Part shown: positions 23,282-35,626 of the stretch, piece by piece
Layout of the letters: every line of letters begins with the position of its first letter
Position numbering within the stretch: the first letter of the stretch is position 1
Assembly: GCA_020137815.1 (NCBI GenBank)
Contig: CM035354.1
Coordinates: 8,703,437-8,767,436 of the forward strand
Reading direction: 5' to 3'
DNA: 64,000 bases
Origin: Hormiphora californensis
Lineage: Eukaryota; Ctenophora; Tentaculata; Cydippida; Pleurobrachiidae
Translations under genes and position numbers: made by a program
Notes under the pieces: model-generated
What the model saw: only the letters and a program-made list of their open reading frames with translations
Database searches by the model: none
Told to the model about the DNA's origin: nothing

Positions 23282-23604
23282 CTAGCGCACCCAAATTGGG
23301 TGCGCCTCAAGTAAGGGCTTTTTGATAACCCACCCGGCCTCGCCGGGCGGTTCTTTTCGCCCTTTCTGCTTTCAACGTCAATAACACGGTTGCCATGGCA
23401 ACTGAATTGGTAACTATGGGGACTGGGCTGTTAAAAGTCATTCGAAATATTAAGAAACTTCCACTGGAACTTCAGAAAGTGTGAATAACAGCTTTACAGC
23501 TTTCGTCATATGAAGTGATTTATGAAGGAGCAGTCTGTCGCTTAGATACCGCTGAACGAACGGCTTCGACTTCGACGTCGTTCATCTCCAAATTATAATA
23601 GAGA
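23282..23604 (-). mobile_element. Helitron-like element, family 1, array unit 3
   Basis: CTAGCGCACCCAAATTGGG to CTCCAAATTATAATAGAGA followed by host T. Same orientation as units 1 and 2. Confidence 0.75.
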
Positions 23605-24384
23605 TACCACACTATTTGCTTAGTTTACTGTATGACCATCCCCGACATTCGCCCGTAGGGCGAGCGGGCTTACTAGTAACAAGAATTATTGCATTATGTA
23701 TTCATAATGCGGTGTTTCCCTGCCCCAGATGGGTGAAAAATTGATGAATGAGCTTCAAATTCAGATTTTCCGATGAATTTTGCACTTTAAGAGCAATTTT
23801 TGGCTGATACGATGTTAGTTGCTTATATGGTAACCAGGGTGGTTGCTATGGTAACCAAGGCAGTTGCTATGATAACTAAGACAGTTGCTTAGGAGACCCT
23901 AGTTGGTGACCAAGCGCTTCACCTTTACCCTCAGGCCTCAGTCATCTTAATTCTTAGCACCAGTCACTTGCAATTATTGTGTGATAATAGTTTCATGCTT
24001 GGAAGACTTGCTACCACGTCATGGTACGGCTGTAGGGTACCCAAAGTGATTTCAGGTGAAAGTAGGAAGTGATACGAGTGAGTAATTGCGCGCCACAATG
24101 CGTATTAATCATTTCCTTTGTTGAATCAACAAAGTGTGAGTTGAAATATTTATGAAGGAGCAGACTTTTTTGCTATGTGTAACGGTGGACAGACGGACGG
24201 ACGGACATTTAGCTAACTCCACGATCTGCTGATTTCTAAACCCTGAATGATCTTTTTAGCACGTGCGTGCTAAAAACATCATCCCGGATGATTGCCTTCG
24301 GCAATCACCCGGGCAGGGAAAAAATCAATTGATTCTAAGAAATATCTTATTTTTTTCGTGAACTACCCCTTTAACATCTTACAG
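23605..24384. other. Intron segment with MITE fragments
   Basis: Has the AACAAGAATTATTGCATTAT terminus (23688), direct repeats of GTTGCTATGGTAACCAAG, and the TGATTGCCTTCGGCAATCA palindrome at 24289. Nothing coding before the acceptor at 24384. Confidence 0.55.
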
Positions 24385-24723
24385 CTGAAGAGGCGCCTGC
24401 AAGTTGGTCTGCTTCTATCACCTACACGAGCTCCTCTGATTGCACAACTGTGGACCGGGTCGAGGATGTCATAGAGGCCATGAATTCCAGTCTATTATCT
24501 GGAATTAATTATGAGAATGTTACCTTGGGAGATATATCAACAACCAGCCTTGTTCCTGAGATGAAATGTGAGATATCATTCGATCTATATGGCGGAGAAA
24601 CATTAGACGAAATGAACAGAGTGTATGAACGAGTTATTAATGCTCTTTCACCTGCTGTGGAGGGTAGGGTGACTTCCACTTGTCAGAGTGGTCGAGGAAT
24701 CAGTGGTGATGGTTTAAATTGTG
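24385..24723 (+). CDS. RPTP exon 11: unassigned extracellular module before a cysteine-rich repeat
   Basis: A phase 1-1 exon of 113 codons. It starts AEEAPASW, has a helix-like stretch (RVEDVIEAMNSSLL), a strand pair around PEMKCEISFDLYG, a second helix (LDEMNRVYERVINAL) and ends with cysteines in TCQSGRG and LNC. The helix-strand-helix order resembles SEA-like folds, but I do not recognise the family. The same position in block 2 holds exon 18, which also ends in a cysteine directly before the residues VEC of the next exon. Acceptor CTTACAG|CT, donor G|GTAAGT. Confidence 0.9.
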
Positions 24724-24784
24724 GTAAGTGTGTGATTGTGAACATCTCACACATCAATAGCTTTTTTACTACAGTTTGTTGGTA

Positions 24785-24880
24785 CAGTCGGACCCCGATT
24801 TAGTGGCCCCGATTTAGTGGCACCTCGATTTAGTGGCAGGATTTTTCCCCCGAGGACGCCACTTAATCGGGGTCCGACTG
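24785..24880. mobile_element. TA-flanked CAGTCGGACCCCG mini-element (96 bp)
   Basis: CAGTCGGACCCCGATTTA at one end and its inverse at the other, TA at 24783-24784 and 24881-24882; CAGT ends with TA duplication fit pogo/Tigger-type MITEs. Relatives at 36946-37117 and 45866-46043. Confidence 0.85.
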
Positions 24881-24921
24881 TAGTTATGAAACCAAAATGT
24901 AACATTAACATGCACTATCAG

Positions 24922-25068
24922 TGGAATGTGCCGCGGGAAGATTCAGCAGTAACAACGTGTGTGTGGAGTGTGACAGTGGCAGTACTGAGTCCAGTACCGG
25001 GCAGACATCATGTTCCACATCATGCCAGTCCTATCAGACAAACTATCAAAACACCTGTACCAATTCCA
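24922..25068 (+). CDS. RPTP exon 12: GCC2_GCC3/ephrin-receptor-like cysteine-rich module, block 1
   Basis: A phase 1-1 exon of 49 codons with eight cysteines, starting VECAAGRFSSNNVCVECDSG. Spacing matches small GCC2_GCC3/TNFR-like repeats of animal receptors and is paralogous to exon 19. Acceptor CTATCAG|TG, donor A|GTGAGT. The intron before it carries a 96-bp TA-flanked element. Confidence 0.9.
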
Positions 25069-25329
25069 GTGAGTAACTGCACCAGGGCCTAACAATCCCA
25101 ATGGTCCAGTCAATTGGGAACTAGCTGACCTTTTTAACTAGAATCTAACTAATTTAGTCAGGAACACTATTGGTGCGCGGTCGTACCCACGGAAGGAATG
25201 CTTGGATCATCTTGAACCTGGTTTTAAGTTCGCTAACGTATATTAGACAATTTTAACCGGTTATCTAAGTTTTCACAGTACACCGTTTCCGGTGGTCTAA
25301 CCACCGGTCTAACCACCGGTTACAGTGTA

Positions 25330-27003
25330 GGGTAGACCGGGGTAATTTGGACGGTGGGGCAATGTGGTCACAGGACGGGGCAATGTGGACTAGTGATTTA
25401 TATGGGACTTTTCAATTGTGGTGTTTAGTGTGAAATAACGAAAAATTACGACTTTAAAGTTAAACTTTACTTTGGTAAACTTAATTATGATAATTATTTA
25501 AATTATGGGTCAGAATTTCACAATATGATATTTTTCTATCCAGTTTCATCATCAAAATGACATAAGCTTTCAATTTAATTAGCTAATTAGCCATTTTAAT
25601 GAAGCGGGGCAATTCGGACAATTTGGGGCAATTCGGACGAAAAAATCGGGGGCAATTCGGTCATAATCCAGATTGCCCCATGGGGCAATTTGGACTAGAC
25701 CAAATTGCCCCATGGGGCAAATTGGTTAAGACAAATTGGCGTCATGGCGCCATTATACTCGTTTCTATGGTAACCATAGACAACCTGCTTTCATAATTAT
25801 CCTATTCAATCAATATAGATGGCTAAAACTGAGTAAATAGACCAAAAAAATAGAAAAAGGCACATTTTACAACCAATTCTCTGGTTGCCTAGGTGACAAG
25901 TCAATCCATGGTGTGGTATTCGGCAAACCAACTTAATGGGGTGCTCCAGAATATCTAGGAATGGTGCTTTGATGACCAAAAGTAGTGTTTTATCATGATA
26001 ATCATCTTTATGCAGCTGATAAAACTGAATAAAGGGATTAATTACAGGCTAACTTTGAGCAATAGGCATACATTTGACAACCAAAGCCACTAACTGGCTG
26101 GTAACTGAGGGCAGTGTGATGTATTATTGTGACTCACAACCATGTTTAAATAATCAATAGTCTAATAATACGGATGTAATGGGTCGATTTGGTGCAAGAA
26201 AATAGTACATTACTGAAAATTCGCCGGTTGCTATGGTAACAAACTCCGTTGTTATAGTAACCCCAGGGAATTGCATTGAGTGGGAATCGGCCACTAACAT
26301 GATTTATTAGACCGGATCCCCATAATAGAAATTTCTGGCCTTGTAAACACCTGAAAACAGAGACACCATTCCTTTGAAAACCGTAGCTTTATTTGTGGCT
26401 TTTTGATCTTTGATGTCGATTTTCTCAAAAACCCTATTTGGGATTAGATTAAATATTTTTCTAATCGACTAGGCTAATCCTGAGCTTTCGAAAATGCACC
26501 CTATTGATATAAATTTGATGGACACTTAGTTAATTGGTTAATTAGGCTAATTACAACTTAATTGACTAATTTTGAAAAAAGGAATAGCACGGGATACTAA
26601 ATTACTAGATGACTGAAAAGTTTGAAATCGATATCTCAAAAACTGTGGCTACAATCTAAGTTTGTCCAAATTGCCCCAACCTCGGTCTGATTTACATCGC
26701 AGATTTACAGCTGGGGCAATGTGGTGTGTCGTGGTCACGTGATTGAATGCGCGCATTGTGATTGGTGTAGAAGCCACTAGTCCAAATTGCCCCGTGTCTC
26801 GCGATCGAAAATATTCCGACTTACCTTCATTAACAAGGTTAATTAGCTATCTAAAAGTTATGTTTTCGATGTAAATTTGTTCTGAGGCTCTAGATAAAGG
26901 TTTAGTTGCACAAATTGAGTAGCTAACTAATTGATTAAGTAAATAAATGTCTCTTGAAATACAACTTGAATGTAAAAAGTGTCCAAATTACCCCGGTCTA
27001 CCC
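25330..27003. mobile_element. TA-flanked element with many GGGGCAATTTGG motifs (1,674 bp)
   Basis: Terminus GGGTAGACCGGGGTAATTTG and inverse, TA at 25328-25329 and 27004-27005. The undisturbed site (CAGTGTACTGTG) survives in the second segmental copy at about 27845. At least ten internal copies of GGGGCAA(T/A)(T/G)(T/C)GG occur in both orientations. No transposase found. Confidence 0.88.
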
Positions 27004-27249
27004 TACTGTGAAAACTTAGACCACTGCAAAAACACTAGTAATTATAAAGTAAAATACCGTTGCAGTGGTATGTGAAAAATTAGACACTTTCTCGTCACAC
27101 GCACACAGTGTGAACATTACGTCACTACACAGTACACATGCCCTAACTACTGCACACGCAACAGCACACGCTTATCTTTTCTTTCCCCCTGCAACTATAG
27201 GTCACGTGATGGCACTGCACCACCCCAATGAGCGTCCTGCATCTGCTTT

Positions 27250-27251
27250 CC

Positions 27252-27342
<91 letters not shown>

Positions 27343-27600
27343 CTCTGCACACGCAACAGCACACGCTTATCTTTTCTTTCCCCTGCAAACTATAGGTCAC
27401 GTGATCGTCACCCGTGATGGCACCACACCAATGAGCGTCCTGCATCTTCTTCTCCTCTCTTGCCTTCGATTCTCTCTTTTCCCTATGCTCTCTCTCCTCT
27501 CTCTCTCCTCTCTCTGCTCTCTCTCTCTCTCTTCTCTCTCTCTCGCTCTCTCTACTCTCTCTCTCCTCTCTCTCTCTCCTCTCTTCATACTCTCTCCTCT
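27250..27600. repeat. (CT)n microsatellite and CTCTCTC-rich tract
   Basis: Near-pure CT at 27254-27338, then a degenerate CTCTCTC(T/C)TCTC tract after 27470. Open frames on both strands are low-complexity artefacts. Confidence 0.9.
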
Positions 27601-28098
27601 TCACTCACTTCTCTCTCCAATCTTTATCTCGTTCACTCAGTTGTTTCCAAAATCATCTAATAAAATTAGATGACTGCTTTTACATGCTCTATTACCACAA
27701 CAATAATGTTAAAGATCCTTTCACTTTTAGGCCTCGCAGGCTCGGCCCAAAACCGGTTATCTAAGTTTTTGGCCCATAACCGGTTATCTAAGTTTTCACA
27801 GTACACCGTTTCCGGTGGTCTAACCACCGGTCTAACCACCGGTTACAGTGTACTGTGAAAACTTAGACCACTGCAAAAACACTAGTAATTATAAAGTAAA
27901 ATACCGTTGCAGTGGTATGTGAAAAATTAGACACTTTCTCGTCACACGCACACAGTGTGAACATTACGTCACTACACAGTACACATGCCCTAACTACTGC
28001 ACACGCAACAGCACACGCTTATCTTTTCTTTCCCCCTGCAACTATAGGTCACGTGATGGCACTGCACCACCCCAATGAGCGTCCTGCATCTGCTTTCC

Positions 28099-28483
<385 letters not shown>

Positions 28484-28825
28484 ACTCTCTCTCAATCTTT
28501 ATCTCGTTCACTCAGTTTGTTTCCAAAATCATCTAATAAAATTAGATGACTGCTTTTACATGCTCTATTACCACAACAATAATGTTAAAGATCCTTTCAC
28601 TTTTAGGCCTCGCAGGCTCGGCCCAAAAGTACACCTACAGAGCTCGCAGGCTCGCTCAGTAGTTACACTTAGCGTGCCTCGCAGGCTCGGCAGCTAAGTA
28701 AAAGGATCTACCTCGACCTGTCGGTCTCGGTTCATTATTGTTGTATTTAGAACACTCGGCCTTCGGCCTCGTGCACTAAAAAGTAATAGACCATTTTAAC
28801 CAGTCATCTAATCATATAGTGTATA

Positions 28826-29580
28826 CCCAAAAGTGTCTGTAGCCATATGGGTGATGTTCTGACAATCCAATCACGAGTTATAACCGAAAAACACAGCCCT
28901 TATATGAAGCTTCATATATGGGCTGTGTTCAGATCCTCCTTTCGAAGGGCTGGGGCTTTGAAACTTCTTGTGTGGACAAAGAATTGTCTAAATTTGCAGT
29001 CTCAAATTTCAGATAGCTTCTATTTTTTGTAGTTATCTAATTAGAGTCGTTTAAACATGTGAGAAGTTGCTAAAGGGGCCTATAATAAACAGATAAAAGA
29101 TAGAAACTATATCAAAGTCGCAAATTTGGACGATTCTTTGTCCACACAGGAAGTTTCAAAGCCCCAGCCCTTCATATAAGGGCTGTGTTCAGGTCCTCCT
29201 TTTTGTCACTTTAAAAAGTTTTTTTTCCACTGTTTTTCGGTCATAACTTGTAATTGGTACAATGAAATAGTGTTTATTTAGGACTGTAGACGACTCGGAG
29301 ATTTATCTCAGGAAAGATAATACGGGACGGTTTCGACGTTTAACGACTTTTCAACACTACTTTAAACAAATTAATTTGAGCTGATGATGACGTTAAACGT
29401 CGAAACCGTCCCGTATTATCTTTCCTGAGATAAATCTCCGAGTCGTCTACAGTCCTAAATAAACACTATTTCATTGTATCAAAACTATGCGACTCAAAAA
29501 CAGCCGATTGGTCAACTTATTGATTCACTTGTAATTGGATTGTCAGAACATCACCCAAATGGCTACAGACACTTTTTGGG
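28826..29580. mobile_element. TA-flanked foldback element (755 bp)
   Basis: CCCAAAAGTGTCTGTAGCC at the left and its inverse at the right; TA at 28824-28825 and 29581-29582. Inner hairpins pair ACAGCCCTTATATGAAG and GACGACTCGGAGATTTATCT. Confidence 0.82.
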
Positions 29581-29582
29581 TA

Positions 29583-30960
29583 GGGTAGCCACTGGCTATT
29601 TGAAACGTCTGCCAATTTGAAACAGTTTTTGGCTATTTGAAACACATGGACTGGCTATTTGAAACATAGTGCCCCGTATGTACAGAGTGGGCCAGAAACA
29701 TGGTGCCACTTTGAGATAAGTAACGTGTCAATACAGTTCGCTCTCCGATGTACAGAGTAATTTTCACGGTCTATTGACTAGAAAAGGCTCTCCTGAGGAT
29801 TGAGATCGACAGAGAGTCACCCTTTCCCTAACAATTATCAGCCTGTCAACTGACAGGGTAACACGTTGAAATGTGGATCCGTACAATGGAGAGAGGATTG
29901 TATTTTTCCAATTCTTATCTCCAAGTGGCTCCATGTTTCTGGCCCACCCTGTAGTTGCCTTGGGAGAGGCATAGAAAACAATACATAGACATGCCAGTGT
30001 TTTAAACTCTGGAATAGAAACAATCCTTGTGTTTTAGTAAAAATTCAAAAATTATCTTTTTATTTCAAAAAATAAAAATTGGGAAACTTGAATATAATTA
30101 TAAATAGCTTTTTAAACCTCTGGGCGCGCGTCTGAGATCGTAAAAGTGTTCTAATTGAGCATAATTGGGTCTTAATGACCCCATTTACAACTTTTCACCT
30201 GGAAATGTTAGATGCTTATGTGAGGGCACTTTTCCGACTAATTTTGTTACGCTGAATCACGTAAGCAACCTTTCCAATCCCTCAGAGGTCGGGAAAGTGC
30301 CTTAATTGAGCAATTAAGGCCAATTAGACCCAATTATACTCAATTAGGGCATACGTGATTCAGCGTATCGAAATTAGTCGGGTTCAGTGGTTTTCGCTAT
30401 GATATGATTTGCAGGGCAAGCGATTCTGGTAATTTGAACCACTGCGGAGGGCTATTTGAAACACTTTTCTCCAAATTCGCTGTCGGAAATGTATGATGTT
30501 CATCTTGAGCATGATAGGGAGGATATGAATTATGATTTTAGCCATTTCCGCCAAAAATTGGCCGAATTTTGGGCAAAAACTATTTTCCTGGCTATTTGAA
30601 ACACATTTTGGAAACATTCACTGCACCAAGCACGTGCAAAAAAATTCAGATTTCAGACATGGAATGGCTTTGTACAACCCTTTTCTAACTATTTCAGGTC
30701 GAAAATTTTGGTTTCGTGGACAAATTGAGGGAGATACAAATTAGCAGACTGAGGCGGGCTAATTGAAACACCAAATTTGGATATATATCACGTGATCCTG
30801 ACCCCGGAAGACAAAATAAGATATCTCAAACCACCCCAGAAATTGCCCAGGGACTGTGTCGGTAACATAATGTCAAAAAATTTTGGGTTCGACTTGATTT
30901 GTGGACACGCAAGCGAAAAAAAAAGTGAAAAAGTGTTTCAAATAGCTGCAGTGACTACCC
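29583..30960. mobile_element. TA-flanked GGCTATTTGAAAC-motif element, copy 1 (1,378 bp)
   Basis: Terminus GGGTAGCCACTGGCTATTTG and imperfect inverse, TA at 29581-29582 and 30961-30962. About ten scattered GGCTATTTGAAACNC motifs. Direct relative of 33644-34790. Small open frames here (e.g. 30532-30744) show no domain. Confidence 0.85.
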
Positions 30961-31964
30961 TATGCATTAGTTAAACCGGTTTCAAGATGATTCAAGCACT
31001 CCTTCCGTGGGCACGACCGCGCACCAATAGTGGTCCTGACTAAATTCGGCATTTCCGGCTGGTGATTCGGTCTCTCTACCGCCTATGGTAGAGGACTATT
31101 TGATCTCCTGCTTTAGTCTAGTTGGATACGTGATCCACTGCAGCCTTTGGCAATTTGCGATTTGTGGGCATCGCACTATAATAGACGCAGTATACCCACG
31201 TACTATAGACGCATTATAGACGTATTATAGACGCATTATAGACGCAGTATAGACACACGCAATATAGACGGACTTTCTTAAGCAGCAGTATAGACGCAGT
31301 ATAGGCGCATTATAACAGCAATATAAACGCATTTTTATAGACGCGACGCAGTATAGCCGCATCATAGGCGCACTACCCAACCCAAAATCACCTTATAGAC
31401 GCACTATAGACGCATTATAGACTGACTATAGCAGCACCATAAACGCTACATAACTGCATATAGACGCATTATAGAAGCATTATAGACGCAAATCGCTTTT
31501 TATAGACGCCGCGTCTATAAAAAAACGTGCTTTTTTAAGAAGCACTAAAGACGTACTCCAGGCTACAGTGCGATATTTGAGGCGCAGTTGGGCGTTTTAT
31601 AAACGCATTTTTGTCGCATATAAAAGGAAGCAGTATAGACGCATTATAGACGCATTATAGCCGCATGTGTGCGAAATCGATTAAGACGCAATATAGACGC
31701 AAAATAAGAAGGATATGGAGAGCGAGAGGGAGGGAGGGATGACCTCGCTTCGACTTCTGTGATCCAAGCACGGGCGTGACAGGATTCCACATTTGGGGTG
31801 ATGATGACAAGGATTTCTTTTCTTTCTTTTCTTTCTGATGAAAAGGATTTCTTTTCTTTCTTTTCTTTCTGATGACAAAGATTTCTTTTCTTTCTTTCCT
31901 TTCTTTTTTTCAAGCTAAATCAAAAGAAATCCTTGTCATCATCAGCCCACATGTGGAATCCTGT

Positions 31965-33108
31965 CAGGGACGGGAGGGAAAGGGAGGGAGGCGGGAGGGA
32001 GGGAGGGATGGGAGGGACGGAGCAGGGAGGGAGGGAGGGAGGGAGGGAGGGGAGGGAGGGAGGGAGGGAGGGAGGGAGGGAGGGAGGGAGGAGGGAGGGA
32101 GGAGGGAGGGAGGGAGAGGAGGGAGGGGAAGGAGAGGGAGGGAGGGGAGAGGGAGGGAGGGAGAGGACAGGGAGGGACGGGAAGCAGCGGAGGGAGGGAG
32201 GGAGGGAGGGAGGGAGGGAGGGAGGGAGGGAGGGAGGGAGGGAGGGAGGGATGAGGAGGGGAGGGAGGGAGGGAGGGAGGGAGGGAGGGAGGAGGAGGGA
32301 GGGAGGGAGGGAGGGAGGAGGGAGGGAGGGAGAGGGAGGGAGGGAGGGAGGGGACGGAGGGAGGGGAGGGAGGGAGGGAAGGGAGGGAGGGAGGAGGGAG
32401 GGAGGGAGGGAGGGCGGGAGGGAGGGAGGAGGGAGGGAGGGAGGGAGGGAGGGAGGGAGGGAGGGAGGAGGGAGGGAGGGAGGGAGGGAGGGAGGGAGGG
32501 AGGAGGGAGGGAGGGAGGGAGCGGGAGGAGGGAGGAGGGAGGGAGGGAGGGAGGGAGGAGGGAGGGAGGGAGGGAGGGAGGGAGGGAGGGAGGAGGGAGG
32601 GAGGGAGGGAGGGAGGGAGGGAGGGAGGGAGGGAGGGAGGGAGGGAGGGAGGGAGGGAGGGAGGGAGGGAGGGAGGGCAGGGAGGGAGGGAGGGAGGGAG
32701 GGAGGGAGGGAGGGAGGGAGGGAGGGAGGGAGGGAGGGAGGAGGGAGGGAGGGAGGAGGGAGGAGGGAGGGAGGGAGGGAGGGAGGGAGGGAGGGAGGGA
32801 GGGAGGGAGGGAGGGAGGGAGGGAGGGAGGGAGGGAGGGAGGGAGGGAGGAGGGAGGGAGGGAGGGAGGGAGGGAGGGAGGGAGGGAGGGAGGGAGGAGG
32901 GAGGGAGGGAGGGAGGGAGGGAGGGAGGAGGGAGGAGGGAGGGAGGGAGGGAGGGAGGGAGGGAGGGAGGGAGGGAGGGAGGGAGGGAGGGAGGGAGGGA
33001 GGGAGGGAGGGAGGGAGGGAGGGAGGGAGGGAGGGAGGGAGGGAGGGAGGGAGGGAGGGAGGGAGGGAGGGAGGGAGGGAGGGAGGGAGGGAGGGAGGGA
33101 GGGAGGGA
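31965..33108. repeat. (GGGA)n minisatellite, about 1.1 kb
   Basis: Almost uninterrupted GGGA with occasional GGA, GGGGA or GGGC variants. All-frame open reading frames (Gly-Arg-Glu or Pro-Ser-Leu repeats) are artefacts. The G-rich + strand can form G-quadruplexes. Confidence 0.97.
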
Positions 33109-33643
33109 TACAGACGGATAAAGACCTGAGACAGACGGACAGAGTAAGATGGAGAGAGACAGTGAGATAGGGACGGAGTGAGACAGAAAAAGACAGATAT
33201 GGAAACAAACGGACAGAGACAGACGGACTGACAAACACGCGCTTACTATATCCCTCTCTGTCTCACTCTCTCCATCTTAATCTCTCTCCATCTTACTCTG
33301 TCCGTCTGTCTCAGGTCTTTATCCATCTGTCTCTGTCCCTGTATCCATCCCTCCCTCTTTCCCTCTCCCTCCCTCTCCCTCCCTCTCTCTCGCTCTCCGT
33401 CTCCTTCCTATTTTGCGTCTATATTGCGTCTTTATCGATTTCGCACACATGCGGCTATAATGCGTCTATAATGCGTCTATACTGCTTCCTTTTATGTGCA
33501 AGAAAAATGCGTTTATAGTTCGCCCAACTGCGCCTCAAATATCGCAGCGTGCGTCTGAGTACGTCTATAGTGCTTCTTAAAAAACACGTTTTTTATAGAC
33601 GCGGCGTCTATAAAAAGCGATTTGCGTCTATAATGCTTCTATA

Positions 33644-34790
33644 GGGTAGCCACTGGCTATTTGAAACGCCTGCCAATGTGAAACAGTGTCTGACTATTTG
33701 AAACGCATGGTCTGGCTATTTGAAACGCAGTGCCGCGTATGTAGTAGCTTGTCTTGGGAGATGCCTAGCAAACAGTTGGTAGACATGCCGTTATTTCAAA
33801 TTCTGGAATAGAAACAATCCTTGTGTTTAAATAAAAAATTCAAAGATTTCCTTTTTATTTCAAAAAATGAAAATTGAGAAAATTAAATATAATTATAAAT
33901 AGCTTTTTTAAACCTCTGGGCTCCGTCTCAGATCGGAAAAGTGTTCTAATTAAGCATAATTGGGTTTTAATGACCCCATTTACAACTTTTCACCAGGAAA
34001 TGATTTATACTTATGTGAGGGCACTTTTCCGACTAATTTTGATACGCTGAATCACGTAAGCAGCCTTTCCAATCCCTCAGAGGTCGGGAAAGTACCTTAA
34101 TTGAGCAATTAAGGTCAATTAGACCGAATTATACTCAATTAGGGCACTTAATCGGCCTCAGACGGATTGGAAAAGTTGCTTACGTGATTCAGCATATCGA
34201 AATTAGTCGGGTTCAGTGGTTTCCGATATGTTATGATCTGCAGGGCAAGCGATTCTGGTAATTTGAAACACTGAGGAGGGCTATTTGAAACACTTTTCTC
34301 CAAATCCGCTGTCGGAAATTTTTGATGTTCATTTTGAGCATAGGGAGGATATGAATTATGATTTAAGCCATTTCCGCCAAAAATTGGCCGAATTTGGGAC
34401 AAAAACCGTTTTCCTGGCTATTTGAAACACTTTTTGGAAACATTAACTGCACCAAGCACATGCAACCAAATTCAGATTTCAGACATGGAATGGCTCTGCA
34501 CAACCCTTTTCTAACTATTCCATGTCAAAAATTTCGGTTTCGTGGAGAAATTGAGGGAGATACGGGTGTTTCAAATTAGCAGACCGAGGCGGGCTAACTG
34601 AAACACCAAATTTGGATAGATATCACGTGACCCTGGCCCCGGAAGCCAAAATGAGACATCTCCAACCACCCCAAAAACTACCCAGGGACTGTCTCGGTAA
34701 CACAAGGTCAAAAAAATTTGGGTTCGACTTGATTTGTGGGCAGGCAAGGGAAAAAAGTGAAAAACTGTTTCAAATAGCCAGTCGCTACCC
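33644..34790. mobile_element. TA-flanked GGCTATTTGAAAC-motif element, copy 2 (1,147 bp)
   Basis: Terminus GGGTAGCCACTGGCTATTTG against inverse, TA at 33642-33643 and 34791-34792, nested in the right arm of 31149-35059. Confidence 0.85.
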
Positions 34791-35138
34791 TAATGCGTCT
34801 ATATGCGTCTATGTAGCGTTTATGGTGCTGCTAAAGTCAGTCTATAATGCGTCTATAGTGCGTCGCGTCTATAAAAATGCGTTTATATTGCTGTTATAAT
34901 GCGCCTATACTGCGTATATATATACTGCTGCTTACGAAAGTCCGTCTATATTGCGTGTGTATATACTGCGTCTATAATGCTTCTATAATGCGTCTATAAT
35001 TCGTCTATAGTACGTGGGTACTGCGTCTATAGTGCGATGCCCGCAAATCGCAAATTGCCGGAGCCTTTTATTGCAGTCTTTTATAAGAAGCGAATTTCTA
35101 CTCACCTGCCGCATTTCTAATTGTTACCTTCTCTCTAG

Positions 35139-35312
35139 CGTATATCAATACTATTCCATCCATGCCGTTTACGTCATTGGTCCCTGAACCCTCGACTACA
35201 GTTTCAACTACTACCTCAATTACTATGTCCTGTGAACCTGGATTTACATACGGAGATACTGCTGTATCAATTGTAGAAGCAGATGCAGATGCATTTGATT
35301 TCTTTTGCAGAA
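35139..35312 (+). CDS. RPTP exon 13: divergent extracellular module opening block 2
   Basis: A phase 1-1 exon of 58 codons following a 10-kb intron. It has a Ser/Thr-rich stretch (PSTTVSTTTSITMSCEP) and two cysteines (MSCEP and FFCR), possibly a shortened Ig-like or linker domain. Acceptor CTCTCTAG|CG, donor A|GTAAGT. Phase continuity with exons 12 and 14 is the main support. A reverse-strand open frame over the same bases is a shadow. Confidence 0.8.
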
Positions 35313-35445
35313 GTAAGTAGTAACAATCGGGTTTGTATAGTGGGAATTTACCTAAACTGTAAAGATTGTAGGTTTGCAAAGAATATGCCGTGCTAGTACA
35401 CATTATACAATGTCTTCACACATAACAACCTCATCTCCAATTTAG

Positions 35446-35626
35446 GTGTTCAGATGGAGCAGACTAACTCTCTGTATGTGATAGGATCCGATACATCATA
35501 TGCTACTTGCCATGCCCAGGGGGCTGAGGTGGGAGATATCACATTCTACTGGTGCAGTTCTGACAAGCCCAACTGTGTGGAGATTACTGGGACTCAAACA
35601 AGCATTTCTAGCACTCATATTATCAG
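35446..35626 (+). CDS. RPTP exon 14: N-terminal half of an Ig-like domain
   Basis: Encodes about 60 residues with SYATCHAQG and ITFYWCSSDKPNC, the B-strand cysteine and C-strand tryptophan of an Ig-like fold. Acceptor CAATTTAG|GT (phase 1), donor TCAG|GTATGT (phase 2). Confidence 0.88.

Larger units (their letters stand above)
31149..35059. mobile_element. 3.9-kb composite foldback built of TATAGACGCATTA repeats
   Basis: Termini GGCAATTTGCGATTTGTGGG and inverse; AGCCTTT occurs just outside the left end (31142-31148) and after GGA at the right (35062-35068), a possible 7-bp target duplication. Arms at 31170-31700 and 33410-33640 plus 34795-35045 consist of TATAGACGC(A/G)(T/C)TA units, inverted to each other. 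The centre holds GGGA repeats; a TA-flanked element is nested at 33644-34790. Confidence 0.75.

Noticed and set aside
31942-33238. Long open frames on both strands over the GGGA tract (up to 432 codons)
   Set aside because: All frames are open because the repeat contains no stop; products are pure Gly-Arg-Glu or Pro-Ser-Leu repeats.
35098-35403. Reverse-strand 101-codon frame
   Set aside because: Shadow of exon 13, which has correct splice sites and phases on the + strand.
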